Below, piece by piece: positions 27,207 to 35,834 of a stretch of 64,000 nt of DNA. The notes under the pieces were generated by a model. It was not told the origin of the DNA. It was given only the letters and a program-made list of their open reading frames with translations, and made no database searches. A program made the translations under genes and the position numbers. Origin of the DNA: Myxococcales bacterium (GTDB taxonomy: Bacteria; Myxococcota_A; Bradymonadia; UBA7976; UBA1532); NCBI GenBank assembly GCA_020633435.1, contig JACKDP010000003.1:496001-560000 (forward strand), given 5' to 3'. The number at the start of each line of letters is the position of its first letter. Position 1 is the stretch's first letter.

Positions 27207-29759
27207 ATGACGAAGACCTGGTGGATGCACCTCTGCTGCAGCCTGGCGCTGCTCGCCTGCGTGCCCGAGGCGGCCGTCGATCCGGCCGCCGACGGGGGCC
27301 GCGGCGGCGCTGATCGTGGCGCCGGCGGCGTCGGTGGCGCCGGCGGCTCGGCGGGCATGGGGGGCGCTGGTGGCGTCGGCGGCGTCGGCGGCGGCGGGGG
27401 CACCGGGGGGATGGGCGGCAGCCCGCCCGACGCCGGCGTCGAGCCGCCCCCGGCCTGCAGCGTCCAGCCCGCCCCCGCCACGGCCCGCCTGCTCACGCGC
27501 CTCGAGTACGATCACATCGTGCGCGACGTCCTCGGCGACGAGACGAGCCCGGCCCAGGCCCTGCCCCCGGAGAACGAGGTCCTCGGCTTCGACAACAACG
27601 CCGAGTTCCACCGCGCCACCCCGGCGTCGGTGAGCGCGCTGATGGAGGTGGCCGAGGCCGTCGCCGCCCGCGCCGTCGCCGGCGGGCCCGGCCTGCCCTG
27701 CGCCGCCGCCGACACCGACGCCGTCTGCGCCGACGCCCTGCTCGATCGCACCGGCCGCCGCCTCTTCCGCCGGACCCTGCGCCCCGAGGAGCGCGCCGCC
27801 TTCGCCGAGCTCTTCACCACCACCGCGAGCTCGGCGGGCCGCTCCGCCGCCACCCGGCTGACGCTGACGGCGCTGCTGCAGTCCCCCCAGTTCCTCTACC
27901 GCCTCGAGGAGATCGGCGAGGACGAGGGGGCGATCGTGCCCCTCTCGCCCATCGGCCTGGCGGGCCGGCTGGCCGCCTTCCTCTGGGCCTCGGGCCCCGA
28001 CGACGCCCTCATCGACGCGGCCGAGGGGGGCCGCCTGGCCACCGTCGCCGAGGTGCGCACCCAGGTCGGCCGCATGATCAGCGATCCCCGCGCCCGCGAC
28101 GCCGTCCGCCACTTCCACCGGCAGTGGCTCGGCCTCAAGTCGCTGGATTCGCTGGTGAAAGACCGGGCCGACGGCTTCCCTGGCGGCGCCGGGGCCCTGC
28201 GCGCGGCCTACGCCCGCTCGCTCTACACCTTCATCGAGGAGGCGTTCTGGTCGGACGGCGACGGCATGGCGGAGCTGCTGGCGTCGCCGACGGTCTACCT
28301 CACGCCCGATCTCGCCCGCCTGCTCGACATGCCGGTGCCCGAGGGCGAGCTGGCCGCCATCAGCTTCCCGGAGCAGCGCGCCGGCCTGCTGACGCAGCCG
28401 ACCCTGATGGCCCGCCTGGCCCACCCGGACCAGACGTCGCCCATCCACCGCGGCATCTTCGTGCGCGAGCGCATGCTCTGCCAGGCCATGCCCCCGCCCC
28501 CCAACGACGTCGTCATCGAGCCGCCGGATCCCGATCCCAACGCCACGACGCGCGAGCGCTTCGCCCAGCACACCGAGGACGAGCTCTGCCAGGGCTGCCA
28601 CCAGCTCATCGACCCCATCGGCTTCGGCTTCGAGGGCTACGACGAGCTGGGCCGCTTCCGCGACCAGGAGAACGGCCGGCCCGTGGACGTCTCGGGTGAC
28701 GTCTATGATCCGCTGCACCGCGAGCTGCACGGCCCCTTCCACGGGGCGGTCGAGCTGGCGGGTCGCCTGGCGCAGAGCCCGACCGTCCGCGAGTGCGTCG
28801 CGACCCACTGGTTCCGCTACGCCCTGGCCCGCGGCGAGCAGCCCTTCGACGACTGCGCCCTGGCCCAGATCCAGGGGGCCTTCGTGGCCAGCGGCTCCTT
28901 CGCCGATCTGCTCGTCGCCCTGGCCACCAGCGACGCCTTCCGCCTGCGCCCCGGGGCCCGGGTGGGCGAGGTGGCTCCGCTCCCCGAGCCCGAGCCGGAT
29001 CCCGTCGAGCCGCCGCCGGTGGAGGATGGGGGCCAGCCCCCCCGGGGGGTCTTCGATCAGGTGGGGGAGGACGGCCGCGCCCGGGGCTGGGCCTTCGACC
29101 CGGATGAGCCGCAACAGCCGGTTTCGGTTGAGTTTTTCCTGGATGGTGGGCCCGGCGTCGGCCTCTTCGTCGGGGCCTTCCGGGCCGATCGCCCGCGCCC
29201 TGACGTGAACGCCGCCTTCCCCGACGCCCCGGGGGATCACGGCTTCGACGTGCTGCTGCCGGCCGTCGCGCTGGACGGCCGCGATCACACCCTGGTGGCC
29301 GTCGCCCGCAACACCGGCCGCGGCGACGACCTGACCCTGCCCGGCTCCCCCCACGCGTTCCGGGTCGGCCTCAACGCCAACCCACCGGCCGAGCCGAACC
29401 CGCCCCCGGACACCCGGCTGCCCGAGGGCTTCTTCGACACCGTGTCGGCCAACGGCCAGGCCAACGGCTGGGCCCTCGATCGCGACGCCCTGGACCGGAC
29501 GCTGGAGATCCACCTGTACCTGGACGGCCCGGCCTTCGGCGGCGGCACCTTCGTGGGCAGCACCCGCACCGGCAACCCCCGGCCCGACGTGAACCAGGTG
29601 ATCATGGTCCCGGGCGACCACGGCTGGCGGCTGGCGCTGCCGGCCGAGCTCTTCGATGGCCAGGAGCACCGGCTCTGGGCCTACGCCTTCAACGCCGGCC
29701 ACCCGGGGGCCTTCCTCCTCAACCGCTCCCCCCTGAGCTTCACCCTGGAGGCGCGGTGA
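27207..29759 (+). CDS. DUF1592-family secreted lipoprotein with CxxCH motif
   Basis: An 850-residue exported protein. MTKTWWMHLCCSLALLAC is a lipoprotein signal; a Gly-rich linker (about residues 30-75) follows. Then come the domains of the DUF1587/1592/1588/1585 family: LLTRLEYDHIVRDVLG, LLQSPQFLYRLEE, HRGIFVRERMLCQAMPPPP and the haem-c-like CQGCHQ in the DUF1588 part, then DPIGFGFEGYDELGRFR. Two further repeats of about 100 residues (GARGWAFDPD-like and NGWALDRD, each with a RPDVN motif) form a C-terminal tandem. GGGGGAG precedes the ATG. It is coupled to a DUF1552 gene; the pair is widespread in Myxococcota and Planctomycetes, biochemical role unknown. Confidence 0.87.
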   Translation: MTKTWWMHLCCSLALLACVPEAAVDPAADGGRGGADRGAGGVGGAGGSAGMGGAGGVGGVGGGGGTGGMGGSPPDAGVEPPPACSVQPAPATARLLTRLEYDHIVRDVLGDETSPAQALPPENEVLGFDNNAEFHRATPASVSALMEVAEAVAARAVAGGPGLPCAAADTDAVCADALLDRTGRRLFRRTLRPEERAAFAELFTTTASSAGRSAATRLTLTALLQSPQFLYRLEEIGEDEGAIVPLSPIGLAGRLAAFLWASGPDDALIDAAEGGRLATVAEVRTQVGRMISDPRARDAVRHFHRQWLGLKSLDSLVKDRADGFPGGAGALRAAYARSLYTFIEEAFWSDGDGMAELLASPTVYLTPDLARLLDMPVPEGELAAISFPEQRAGLLTQPTLMARLAHPDQTSPIHRGIFVRERMLCQAMPPPPNDVVIEPPDPDPNATTRERFAQHTEDELCQGCHQLIDPIGFGFEGYDELGRFRDQENGRPVDVSGDVYDPLHRELHGPFHGAVELAGRLAQSPTVRECVATHWFRYALARGEQPFDDCALAQIQGAFVASGSFADLLVALATSDAFRLRPGARVGEVAPLPEPEPDPVEPPPVEDGGQPPRGVFDQVGEDGRARGWAFDPDEPQQPVSVEFFLDGGPGVGLFVGAFRADRPRPDVNAAFPDAPGDHGFDVLLPAVALDGRDHTLVAVARNTGRGDDLTLPGSPHAFRVGLNANPPAEPNPPPDTRLPEGFFDTVSANGQANGWALDRDALDRTLEIHLYLDGPAFGGGTFVGSTRTGNPRPDVNQVIMVPGDHGWRLALPAELFDGQEHRLWAYAFNAGHPGAFLLNRSPLSFTLEAR

Positions 29760-31087
29760 TGCGGACGATGAACCGACGCACCTTCCTGCGCGGGGCCGGC
29801 GGCGCCCTCATGGCGCTGCCGCTGCTGCAGAGCCTGCCCGCGCGCGCTCAGGCCCAGGCGTTCCCCCGCCGCTTGGTCGTCTTCTACACCCCCAACGGCG
29901 TGAACCCCGAGACGTGGTTCCCCGCCGAGGGCTCGGTGGAGGACGACTTCACGCTGGGCCGGGTGCTGGCCCCCCTGCGCGACCACCAGCGCCGCCTCAT
30001 CGTGACGCGCGGCATCAACATGCGCTCCGGCGAGCAGGGCCCCGGCGAGCCGCACCAGAAGGGGATGGGCGCCGTGCTCACGGGCACGCACCTGCAGGAG
30101 GGCGACTTCGTCGGCGGGGATGGCACCCTCGCCGGCTGGGGTGACGGCCAGTCCCTCGACCAGTTCCTCGCCGATCGCGTCGGCCGCGACACGCGCATCC
30201 CCTCGCTGGAGCTGGGCGTGCGGGTGCGAGGCGCCGAGGTGCGCCACCGCCTCAACTACCGCGGCCCGGCCACCCCCCTGCCGCCCAACGAGATCCCCGC
30301 CACCGTCTGGGCGCGGCTCTTCGCCGACCAGCAGCAGGGGGAGGGGGAGCTCCTGCAGCTCACCCGCGAGCGCCGCTCGGTGCTCGATGTGGTGCGCCGC
30401 CAGTTCGACGGGGTGCGCCGGCGGGTGACCCCCGAGGATCGCGCCAAGCTGGACGCCCACGCCTTGCTGGTGCGCGACATCGAGCGGCGGCTGCAGGCGC
30501 CCCAGCCCGGCGAGCGCTGCCTGGCGCCGGCGCAGCCGCCCTTGCTCGATCCCAACGACGAGAACCTGATGGCCCGGCACACCGAGCTGCAGGTCGATCT
30601 CGCCATCGCGGCGCTGGCCTGCGACCAGACGCGCTTCATCACGCTGCAGATGTCGAGCGGGGCCAACAACATCCGGTTCCCGCACCTCAACAGCAACACC
30701 GACGACCACCAGCTCTCCCACGCCGGGCCCGCCGCTGCCGACCTGCGCGAGGAGTGGGTGCGCCGCAAGATCTGGTACAGCGAGCAGTTCCGGCGGCTGC
30801 TCGACGGCCTGGCCGCCGTGCCGGAGGGCGACGCGACGCTGCTCGATCACACCATCGTGCTCTGGGTCAGCGATCTGGCCCAGGGCAACACCCACAGCCA
30901 CGACAACATGCCGTTCCTGCTGGCCGGCAGCGGCGGCGGCGCCCTGCGCACCGGGCGCTACGTCGAGCTCGACGGCGTGCACCACAACGACCTGCTCATC
31001 ACCATCGCCCACGCCTTCGGCCAGCCCATCGAGACCTTCGGCGATCCGGCCTACTGCACCGGCCCCATCCCCGGCCTCCTGGCCTGA
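29759..31087 (+). CDS. DUF1552-family Tat-exported protein
   Basis: A 442-residue protein with an N-terminal twin-arginine signal (MNRRTFLRGAGGALMALPLL) and the DUF1552 body: RRLVVFYTPNGVNPETWFP, SGEQGPGEPHQKGM, DQFLADRVG, SSGANNIRFPHL and LLDHTIVLWVSDLAQGNTH. The fold is related to alkaline-phosphatase/DUF1501-like proteins exported folded. ATG 29759 overlaps the preceding stop (TGATG) and has GGAGG seven bases upstream, so the two genes are translated together. Always found beside DUF1592-type partners; the complex may bind metal or haem, which is inference. Confidence 0.88.
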   Translation: MRTMNRRTFLRGAGGALMALPLLQSLPARAQAQAFPRRLVVFYTPNGVNPETWFPAEGSVEDDFTLGRVLAPLRDHQRRLIVTRGINMRSGEQGPGEPHQKGMGAVLTGTHLQEGDFVGGDGTLAGWGDGQSLDQFLADRVGRDTRIPSLELGVRVRGAEVRHRLNYRGPATPLPPNEIPATVWARLFADQQQGEGELLQLTRERRSVLDVVRRQFDGVRRRVTPEDRAKLDAHALLVRDIERRLQAPQPGERCLAPAQPPLLDPNDENLMARHTELQVDLAIAALACDQTRFITLQMSSGANNIRFPHLNSNTDDHQLSHAGPAAADLREEWVRRKIWYSEQFRRLLDGLAAVPEGDATLLDHTIVLWVSDLAQGNTHSHDNMPFLLAGSGGGALRTGRYVELDGVHHNDLLITIAHAFGQPIETFGDPAYCTGPIPGLLA

Positions 31088-31158
31088 GGCGCGCCGCAGA
31101 AAAAAACAGATCGATGCGGGGGCCGCCGCGTGGAAGGCCCCACTCGCGGAGGTCCACC

Positions 31159-32007
31159 ATGATCCGTCTCACCGTCCTGCTCGCCTCGCTCTCCACGCTG
31201 GCCTGTGCCCCGACCAGCCAGCCCCTCGCCCGCCCCGCCTATGGCGCCCCCGGCCTCTCGGCCTACGCGGGCGGCTACCGCGTCGCCCTCGTCAACGAGT
31301 GGGGCCAGCCCCTCGCCGCCTACGGCAACGGGGGCGAGACGTGGGTGGAGGGCAACCTGGGCCAGCGCTACCAGGTGCGCGTCGACAACCCCAGCGGCCG
31401 GCGCGTGGAGGCGGTCGTCACCGTGGACGGCCGCGACGTGATCACCGGCGATCCCGGCAGCCTCGACACCCGCGGCTACATCATCGAGCCGTATGGCCAT
31501 GTGATGATCGACGGCTTCCGCACCAGCCAGAGCGGTGTGGCCACGTTCCGCTTCACCACCCCGGGCGACAGCTACGCGGGCCGCGTCGGCGGGGGCGCCA
31601 ACATCGGCGTCATCGGCGTCGCGGTCTTCGACGAGGCCGCCCCCGTCGTGATGGCCCCGCCCCCGCCCCCGGATGACTGGTACTTCGACCGCGGCGGCGA
31701 CAGGGCCGAGAAGTCCATGGACGCCCCGGCGGCGGCCGAGGGGCGCGCCTACGACGAGTACGAGCCCGCGCCGCGCCGCCAGGCCCCCGGGCTGGGCACC
31801 CGCTACGGCGAGCACCGCTACTCCCCCGTGACCGAGGTGCCCTTCCAGCGGGCCAGCAGCTCGCCGGCGTCCATCCTGGCCGTCTACTACGACAGCCGCG
31901 AGGGCCTCGCCCGCCGGGGCATCATCGCCCCGCCCCCGGCCTGGCAGCCCGAGCCCGATCCGTTCCCCGCCTGGAGCGACCGCCGCTACGCCCCGCCCCC
32001 TCCCTGA
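31159..32007 (+). CDS. Uncharacterised lipoprotein
   Basis: A 282-residue lipoprotein. MIRLTVLLASLSTLACAP carries lipobox TLAC (Cys 16). The first 150 mature residues form a beta-rich domain (YRVALVNEWGQPLAAY, GRRVEAVVTVDGRDVI) that resembles a bacterial adhesin-like sandwich. A Pro/Tyr/Arg-rich disordered tail ends in YAPPPP. GGAGG lies seven bases before the ATG. Its neighbours do not suggest a function. Confidence 0.75.
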   Translation: MIRLTVLLASLSTLACAPTSQPLARPAYGAPGLSAYAGGYRVALVNEWGQPLAAYGNGGETWVEGNLGQRYQVRVDNPSGRRVEAVVTVDGRDVITGDPGSLDTRGYIIEPYGHVMIDGFRTSQSGVATFRFTTPGDSYAGRVGGGANIGVIGVAVFDEAAPVVMAPPPPPDDWYFDRGGDRAEKSMDAPAAAEGRAYDEYEPAPRRQAPGLGTRYGEHRYSPVTEVPFQRASSSPASILAVYYDSREGLARRGIIAPPPAWQPEPDPFPAWSDRRYAPPPP

Positions 32008-32065
32008 GCGCGGGCCCGTTGGCAGCGCCCCGGCGGGCGGGCTACCCTGCCCCCGGGAGGTGCCG

Positions 32066-33130
32066 ATGTTGAAGGTCGCTGCAGGTTTTTCCCTTCTGTT
32101 TTCGATGGTTGCTTCGCCCGCCCTGGCGGGGCCGCCCTGCGCCGCGCTCAAGGGCCTGGAGTGGGCCGACCTGGGCGGCGCCCCGGCGGGCAGCTGGCGC
32201 GAGGCCCACGGGGTCGTCCTGCCGGGCGAGCCCCTGCCCGCCAGCGACGCCGACGCCATCAAGGCGCTCTGCGCGGAGGGCGTGCCCTGCGGGCCGACGG
32301 CGGCCATCAGCCTGGTGAGCACCTACTCGACCTACGGCGTCGTCCTCCAGGTGGGCGGCAAGCTGCACGTCTTCCCCAACCTCTTCGACGAGCTCTCGGC
32401 CACCACCCCGGCCCTCGAGCTGCCGGCGGGCGGACAGTACGCCCTGGCGGCCTGGAGCGCCGAGTCCTTCGGCCGCGAGGAGGTCTGCGACGAGGGGCCG
32501 GACGGCCAGGACGATCCCGAGACGTGCCGCACGGCCACCGTCCTGATGGGCTACAGCTTCGGCCGCGCCGTCTTCGACCGGCGCAGCCAGCGCCTGCTCT
32601 TCCGGGCGCCCTGCTACCAGGAGGATCCGTCGGGCCCGCCCCAGCCCGGCAGCCTGGCGCTGGCCGGCGATCGCTTCACCTACACCGCCTGCGGCAAGGA
32701 CGCGAAGCCCGTCTCGTTCACGCTCGCGGAGCTGAAGGCGTGCACCCCGTCGGCGCCCGCCACCCCCAGCGCGGTGGCCGAGATCAAGTCGCTGCTGGCC
32801 ACCGGCCGCAAGGCGACGTCGGAGAAGCGGTATCCCGAGGCCCTGGCGGCCTTCGATCGCGTCCTCGCGCTCGACGCCGGCCACGCCCGGGCCCGGGGCG
32901 AGCGCGGCTATGCCCGCCTGAGGGCCGGGGATCTGGCTGGCGCCGACGCCGACTTCACCCAGGCCATCGCCGACGCGGGCAGCGACGTGAAGGTCCAGGC
33001 GGCGGCCTGGTTCAACAAGGGCCTCGTGGCCGAGACGCGCGGCGACGCCGCCGCCGCCCGGGCCGCCTTCCAGCAGGCCCACACCCTGCGCCCCTCCAGG
33101 GCCACCGCCGGCAAGCTCGGCCTGAAGTAG
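32066..33130 (+). CDS. Secreted protein with TPR-like C-terminal repeats
   Basis: A 354-residue exported protein. MLKVAAGFSLLFSMVASPALAG is the signal peptide. A globular N-terminal region with several cysteines (PPCAALKG, EEVCDEGPDG, DPETCRTATV, RAPCYQED, TACGKDA) reaches about residue 230. Two or three TPR-like helices follow (YPEALAAFDRVLALDAGHARARGERGYARL and AAAWFNKGLVAETRGDAAAARAAF, quoted in part). GGGAGG stands five bases before ATG 32066; a GTG at 32060 overlaps the ribosome site and is rejected. Function unknown. Confidence 0.8.
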   Translation: MLKVAAGFSLLFSMVASPALAGPPCAALKGLEWADLGGAPAGSWREAHGVVLPGEPLPASDADAIKALCAEGVPCGPTAAISLVSTYSTYGVVLQVGGKLHVFPNLFDELSATTPALELPAGGQYALAAWSAESFGREEVCDEGPDGQDDPETCRTATVLMGYSFGRAVFDRRSQRLLFRAPCYQEDPSGPPQPGSLALAGDRFTYTACGKDAKPVSFTLAELKACTPSAPATPSAVAEIKSLLATGRKATSEKRYPEALAAFDRVLALDAGHARARGERGYARLRAGDLAGADADFTQAIADAGSDVKVQAAAWFNKGLVAETRGDAAAARAAFQQAHTLRPSRATAGKLGLK

Positions 33131-33143
33131 CCGAAACCGCCGC

Positions 33144-33171
33144 TTGACTTCGGCCCTCTCACGGCCACACT
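33144..33171 (+). promoter_or_regulatory. Candidate promoter of the trxB unit
   Basis: -35 TTGACT (33144-33149), 16-base spacer, -10 CACACT (33166-33171). The predicted start near 33178 gives a leader of about 20 bases including AGGAG before the trxB ATG. Confidence 0.45.
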
Positions 33172-33199
33172 GCTTCGGTCGCCCCACCAGGAGAACCCC

Positions 33200-34141
33200 A
33201 TGAGCGCCCCCCGCCACCACCGCGTCTTCATCATCGGCTCCGGCCCGGCCGGCTTCACCGCCGCCCTCTACGCCGCCCGCGCCCGCCTGAGCCCCTACAT
33301 GGCCTCGGGCCTCCAGCCCGGCGGCCAGCTCACCACCACGACCGAGGTGGAGAACTACCCGGGCTTCCCCGACGGCGTGATGGGCCCCGAGATGATGGAG
33401 CTCTTCCAGAAGCAGGCCGAGCGCTTCGGGCTCGAGATGGCCTACACCAGCGTCGAGCGCGTCGACTTCTCGAGCCGCCCCTTCCAGCTTTGGACGGACG
33501 ACGAGCAGACCCACACGGCCGACGCGGTGATCATCAGCACCGGCGCCACCGCCAAGTACCTGGGCGTGCCCGGCGAGCAGGAGTACCTGGGCCGCGGCGT
33601 GAGCGCCTGCGCCACCTGCGACGGCTTCTTCTTCCAGGACCAGGAGCTGGCCATCGTCGGCGGCGGCGACACCGCCATGGAAGAAGCCATGTTCCTCACG
33701 CGGTTCGCGTCGAAGGTCTACGTGGTCCACCGGCGCGACGAGCTGCGCGCGAGCAAGGTCATGCAGGAGCGCGCCTTCAAGAACCCCAAGATCGAGTTCA
33801 TCTGGAACACGACCATCACCGAGGTCCTCGGCGACGGCGGCGGCGTCAACGGCGTGCGGCTGCAGGACGTGAAGACGGGCGCCACCCGCGACCTGCCCGT
33901 GGGCGGCTACTTCTCGGCCATCGGCCACCGCCCCAACACCGAGATCTTCAAGGATGTCCTGGACATGGACTCGGTGGGCTACCTGAAGGTGGCCGCCCCC
34001 TCCACCTACACCAGCGTCGAGGGCGTCTTCGCCTGCGGCGACGTGGCCGACCCCACCTACCGCCAGGCCATCACGGCGGCGGGCATGGGCTGCGCGGCCG
34101 CCATCGACGCCGAGCGCTGGCTCGAGGCGCAGGAGGGCTGA
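33200..34141 (+). CDS. trxB: Thioredoxin reductase
   Basis: A 313-residue NADPH-dependent thioredoxin reductase. FAD-binding GSGPAGFTAALYAARA at the N-terminus; redox-active CATC at residues 137-140; NADPH-binding VGGGDTAMEEA; and the C-terminal FAD motif VFACGDVADPTYRQAITAAGMGC. It keeps thioredoxin reduced in the cytoplasm. The length is slightly below the usual 315-320. An AGGAG ribosome site and a sigma-70-like promoter are upstream. The HSDL2-like and YdjM-like genes follow with 3-4 base gaps, so all three are likely co-transcribed. Confidence 0.95.
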   Translation: MSAPRHHRVFIIGSGPAGFTAALYAARARLSPYMASGLQPGGQLTTTTEVENYPGFPDGVMGPEMMELFQKQAERFGLEMAYTSVERVDFSSRPFQLWTDDEQTHTADAVIISTGATAKYLGVPGEQEYLGRGVSACATCDGFFFQDQELAIVGGGDTAMEEAMFLTRFASKVYVVHRRDELRASKVMQERAFKNPKIEFIWNTTITEVLGDGGGVNGVRLQDVKTGATRDLPVGGYFSAIGHRPNTEIFKDVLDMDSVGYLKVAAPSTYTSVEGVFACGDVADPTYRQAITAAGMGCAAAIDAERWLEAQEG

Positions 34142-34144
34142 GGC

Positions 34145-35008
34145 ATGGCGCGGGATCTCGAAGGGAAGGTCGCCCTCATCACCGGCGCGAGCCGGGGCAT
34201 CGGCCGCGCGGTGGCCGTGCGCCTGGCCCAGGCGGGCTGCCGCATCGCCGTCGCCGCCAAGACCGTCGAGCCCCACCCGGAGCTCGAGGGCACCATCGGC
34301 GAGACGGTCGAGGCGGTGGAGGCCCTCGGCGTCGAGGCCCTGGCCGTGCAGATGGACGTGCGCGATCCGGCGGCCGTGGCCGCGGGCGTCGAGGCGACGG
34401 TGGCCCGCTTCGGCCGGCTGGACATCGCCATCCACAACGCCGGCGCCCTGTGGTGGAAGCCCATCATGGACACCCCGGCCAACCGCTACGATCTGGTGGA
34501 TCAGGTCAACGCCCGGGCCGCGCACCTGCTGGCCCACGCGGCCATCCCGCACCTGAAGGCGGCGGGGGGCGGGCACTTCCTGACCATGAGCCCGCCCATC
34601 ATGACGGACGCCATCGGCGGCAAGACCGCCTACATGATCAGCAAGTTCGGCATGACGATGGTGGCCCTCGGCGTCGCCGCCGAGCACGCCCGCGACGGCA
34701 TCGCCGGCAACGCGCTCTGGCCCGAGACGGCCATCGAGTCGGCCGCCACGAAGCACTTCAAGTTCGGGACGCCGGCCATGTGGTACAAGGCCGAGCTCGT
34801 CGCCGACGCCACCTACGCCGTCGTCCGCCAGGATCCGCGCGCCCTCACCGGCCAGGCCCTCTGGGTCATGGAGGTCATGCGAGGAGCCGGCGTGACGGAC
34901 TTCGTGCCCTACCGCTGCGACCCCGACCACGAGCCGCCCCCCATCAACGCCATGCGCATGCCCCGCGCGGGCGGCCGCGAGACGGCGGGTGGGAAGATCG
35001 TGACCTGA
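34145..35008 (+). CDS. HSDL2-like short-chain dehydrogenase
   Basis: A 287-residue classical SDR. TGASRGIGRAVA binds NAD(P) and NAG is at residues 98-100. The catalytic residues are Ser 149 in TMSPP, Tyr 163 and Lys 167 in YMISK. The combination AAKTVEPHPELEGTI just after the second strand is the hallmark of the HSDL2 (hydroxysteroid dehydrogenase-like 2) group. The C-terminal SCP2 sterol-carrier domain of animal HSDL2 is absent. It probably oxidises or reduces a fatty or sterol-type alcohol; substrate unknown. Starts three bases after trxB. Confidence 0.88.
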   Translation: MARDLEGKVALITGASRGIGRAVAVRLAQAGCRIAVAAKTVEPHPELEGTIGETVEAVEALGVEALAVQMDVRDPAAVAAGVEATVARFGRLDIAIHNAGALWWKPIMDTPANRYDLVDQVNARAAHLLAHAAIPHLKAAGGGHFLTMSPPIMTDAIGGKTAYMISKFGMTMVALGVAAEHARDGIAGNALWPETAIESAATKHFKFGTPAMWYKAELVADATYAVVRQDPRALTGQALWVMEVMRGAGVTDFVPYRCDPDHEPPPINAMRMPRAGGRETAGGKIVT

Positions 35009-35012
35009 TCCG

Positions 35013-35537
35013 GTGGCGACCGTCGCCCATGTGGCGGTCGGCCTGGTGGCTGGCCGCCTCTACGCCCGCTCGGCGGGCGTCCCCCCCTGGCGGGCGATGC
35101 TGGCGTTCTCCGTCCTCTCCCTCGCGCCCGACCTCGACGTCCTCGGCAACCGCCTCGGCATCAAGTACGCCGATCCGTGGGGGCACCGCGGGGCGACGCA
35201 CGCGCTCTTCTTCGCGCTGGTGGCGGGGCTCGTGCTGGCGGCGGTCGCGGCGAAGTCGGGCCACCCGTTCCGGCGCGCGGCGCTCTTCGCCGTGCCGGTG
35301 CTGGCCAGCCACGGCGTGCTCGACGCCTTCACGGACGGGGGGCATGGCGCGGCCCTCTGGTGGCCGTTCAGCGACGCGCGGGTCTTCTGGCCCTGGCAGC
35401 CGCTGCCGGTCGCACCCATCGGGCGCCGCATGTTGAGCGCCCGGGGAGCCTACGTCCTGGGAGTGGAGACCCTGATCTGCGCGCCGCTGCTGCTGTACGC
35501 GCTGTGGCCACGGCGGCGGCGAGCCGCCCGGCCCTGA
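35013..35537 (+). CDS. YdjM/DUF457-type membrane-bound metal-dependent hydrolase
   Basis: A 174-residue membrane protein. Conserved polar motifs are AHVAVGL near the start, APDLDVLG, and HRGATHALFFA, the histidine pattern of the YdjM (inner-membrane metal-dependent hydrolase) family; SHGVLDAFTDGG follows. Several hydrophobic segments alternate with these motifs. The start is GTG 35013, four bases after the SDR stop. Family members act in membrane lipid homeostasis in some bacteria, but the substrate is not established. Ends tail-to-tail against rpmE with no gap. Confidence 0.85.
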   Translation: MATVAHVAVGLVAGRLYARSAGVPPWRAMLAFSVLSLAPDLDVLGNRLGIKYADPWGHRGATHALFFALVAGLVLAAVAAKSGHPFRRAALFAVPVLASHGVLDAFTDGGHGAALWWPFSDARVFWPWQPLPVAPIGRRMLSARGAYVLGVETLICAPLLLYALWPRRRRAARP

Positions 35538-35777
35538 TCAGCCGCGGAGGCCGTAGCGCTTGCGGAAGCGATCCACGCGACCCTCGGTGTCGATGATCTT
35601 CTGCTTGCCCGTGAAGAACGGGTGCGTGAAGGCCGAGATGTCGAGGTGGATCACGTAGTGCGTCACCCCATCGATCTCGCGGGTCTCCCCGGACTTCGCG
35701 GTGGACCGGGTGATGAACTCGTGCTCCCCGTCCTTGAAGATGACGGGGTTGTTCACGGGGTGGATGCCGTCCTTCAT
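35538..35777 (-). CDS. rpmE: 50S ribosomal protein L31, zinc-independent (type B-like)
   Basis: A 79-residue L31. MKDGIHPVNNPVIFKDGEHEF is the usual N-terminus (quoted in part), and FTHPFFTGKQKIIDTEGRVDRFRKRYG the conserved C-terminal half. It contains no cysteines, so it is the C-minus form that does not bind zinc. AAGGAG precedes the ATG by nine bases. It is transcribed from its own promoter in the end of the tolC-like gene. The zinc-containing paralogue, if any, is not in this window. Confidence 0.95.
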   Translation of the reverse strand: MKDGIHPVNNPVIFKDGEHEFITRSTAKSGETREIDGVTHYVIHLDISAFTHPFFTGKQKIIDTEGRVDRFRKRYGLRG

Positions 35778-35805
35778 GGCGTAGGCTCCTTCTAAGAGGC
35801 GCAGC

Positions 35806-35834
35806 AACCTATCGGATCACATGGCGGGGGTCAA
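35806..35834 (-). promoter_or_regulatory. Candidate sigma-70 promoter of rpmE
   Basis: On the minus strand TTGACC (35829-35834), 17-base spacer, TAGGTT (35806-35811). It overlaps the stop codon of the tolC-like gene. The predicted start near 35799 leaves a 22-base leader. Confidence 0.6.
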
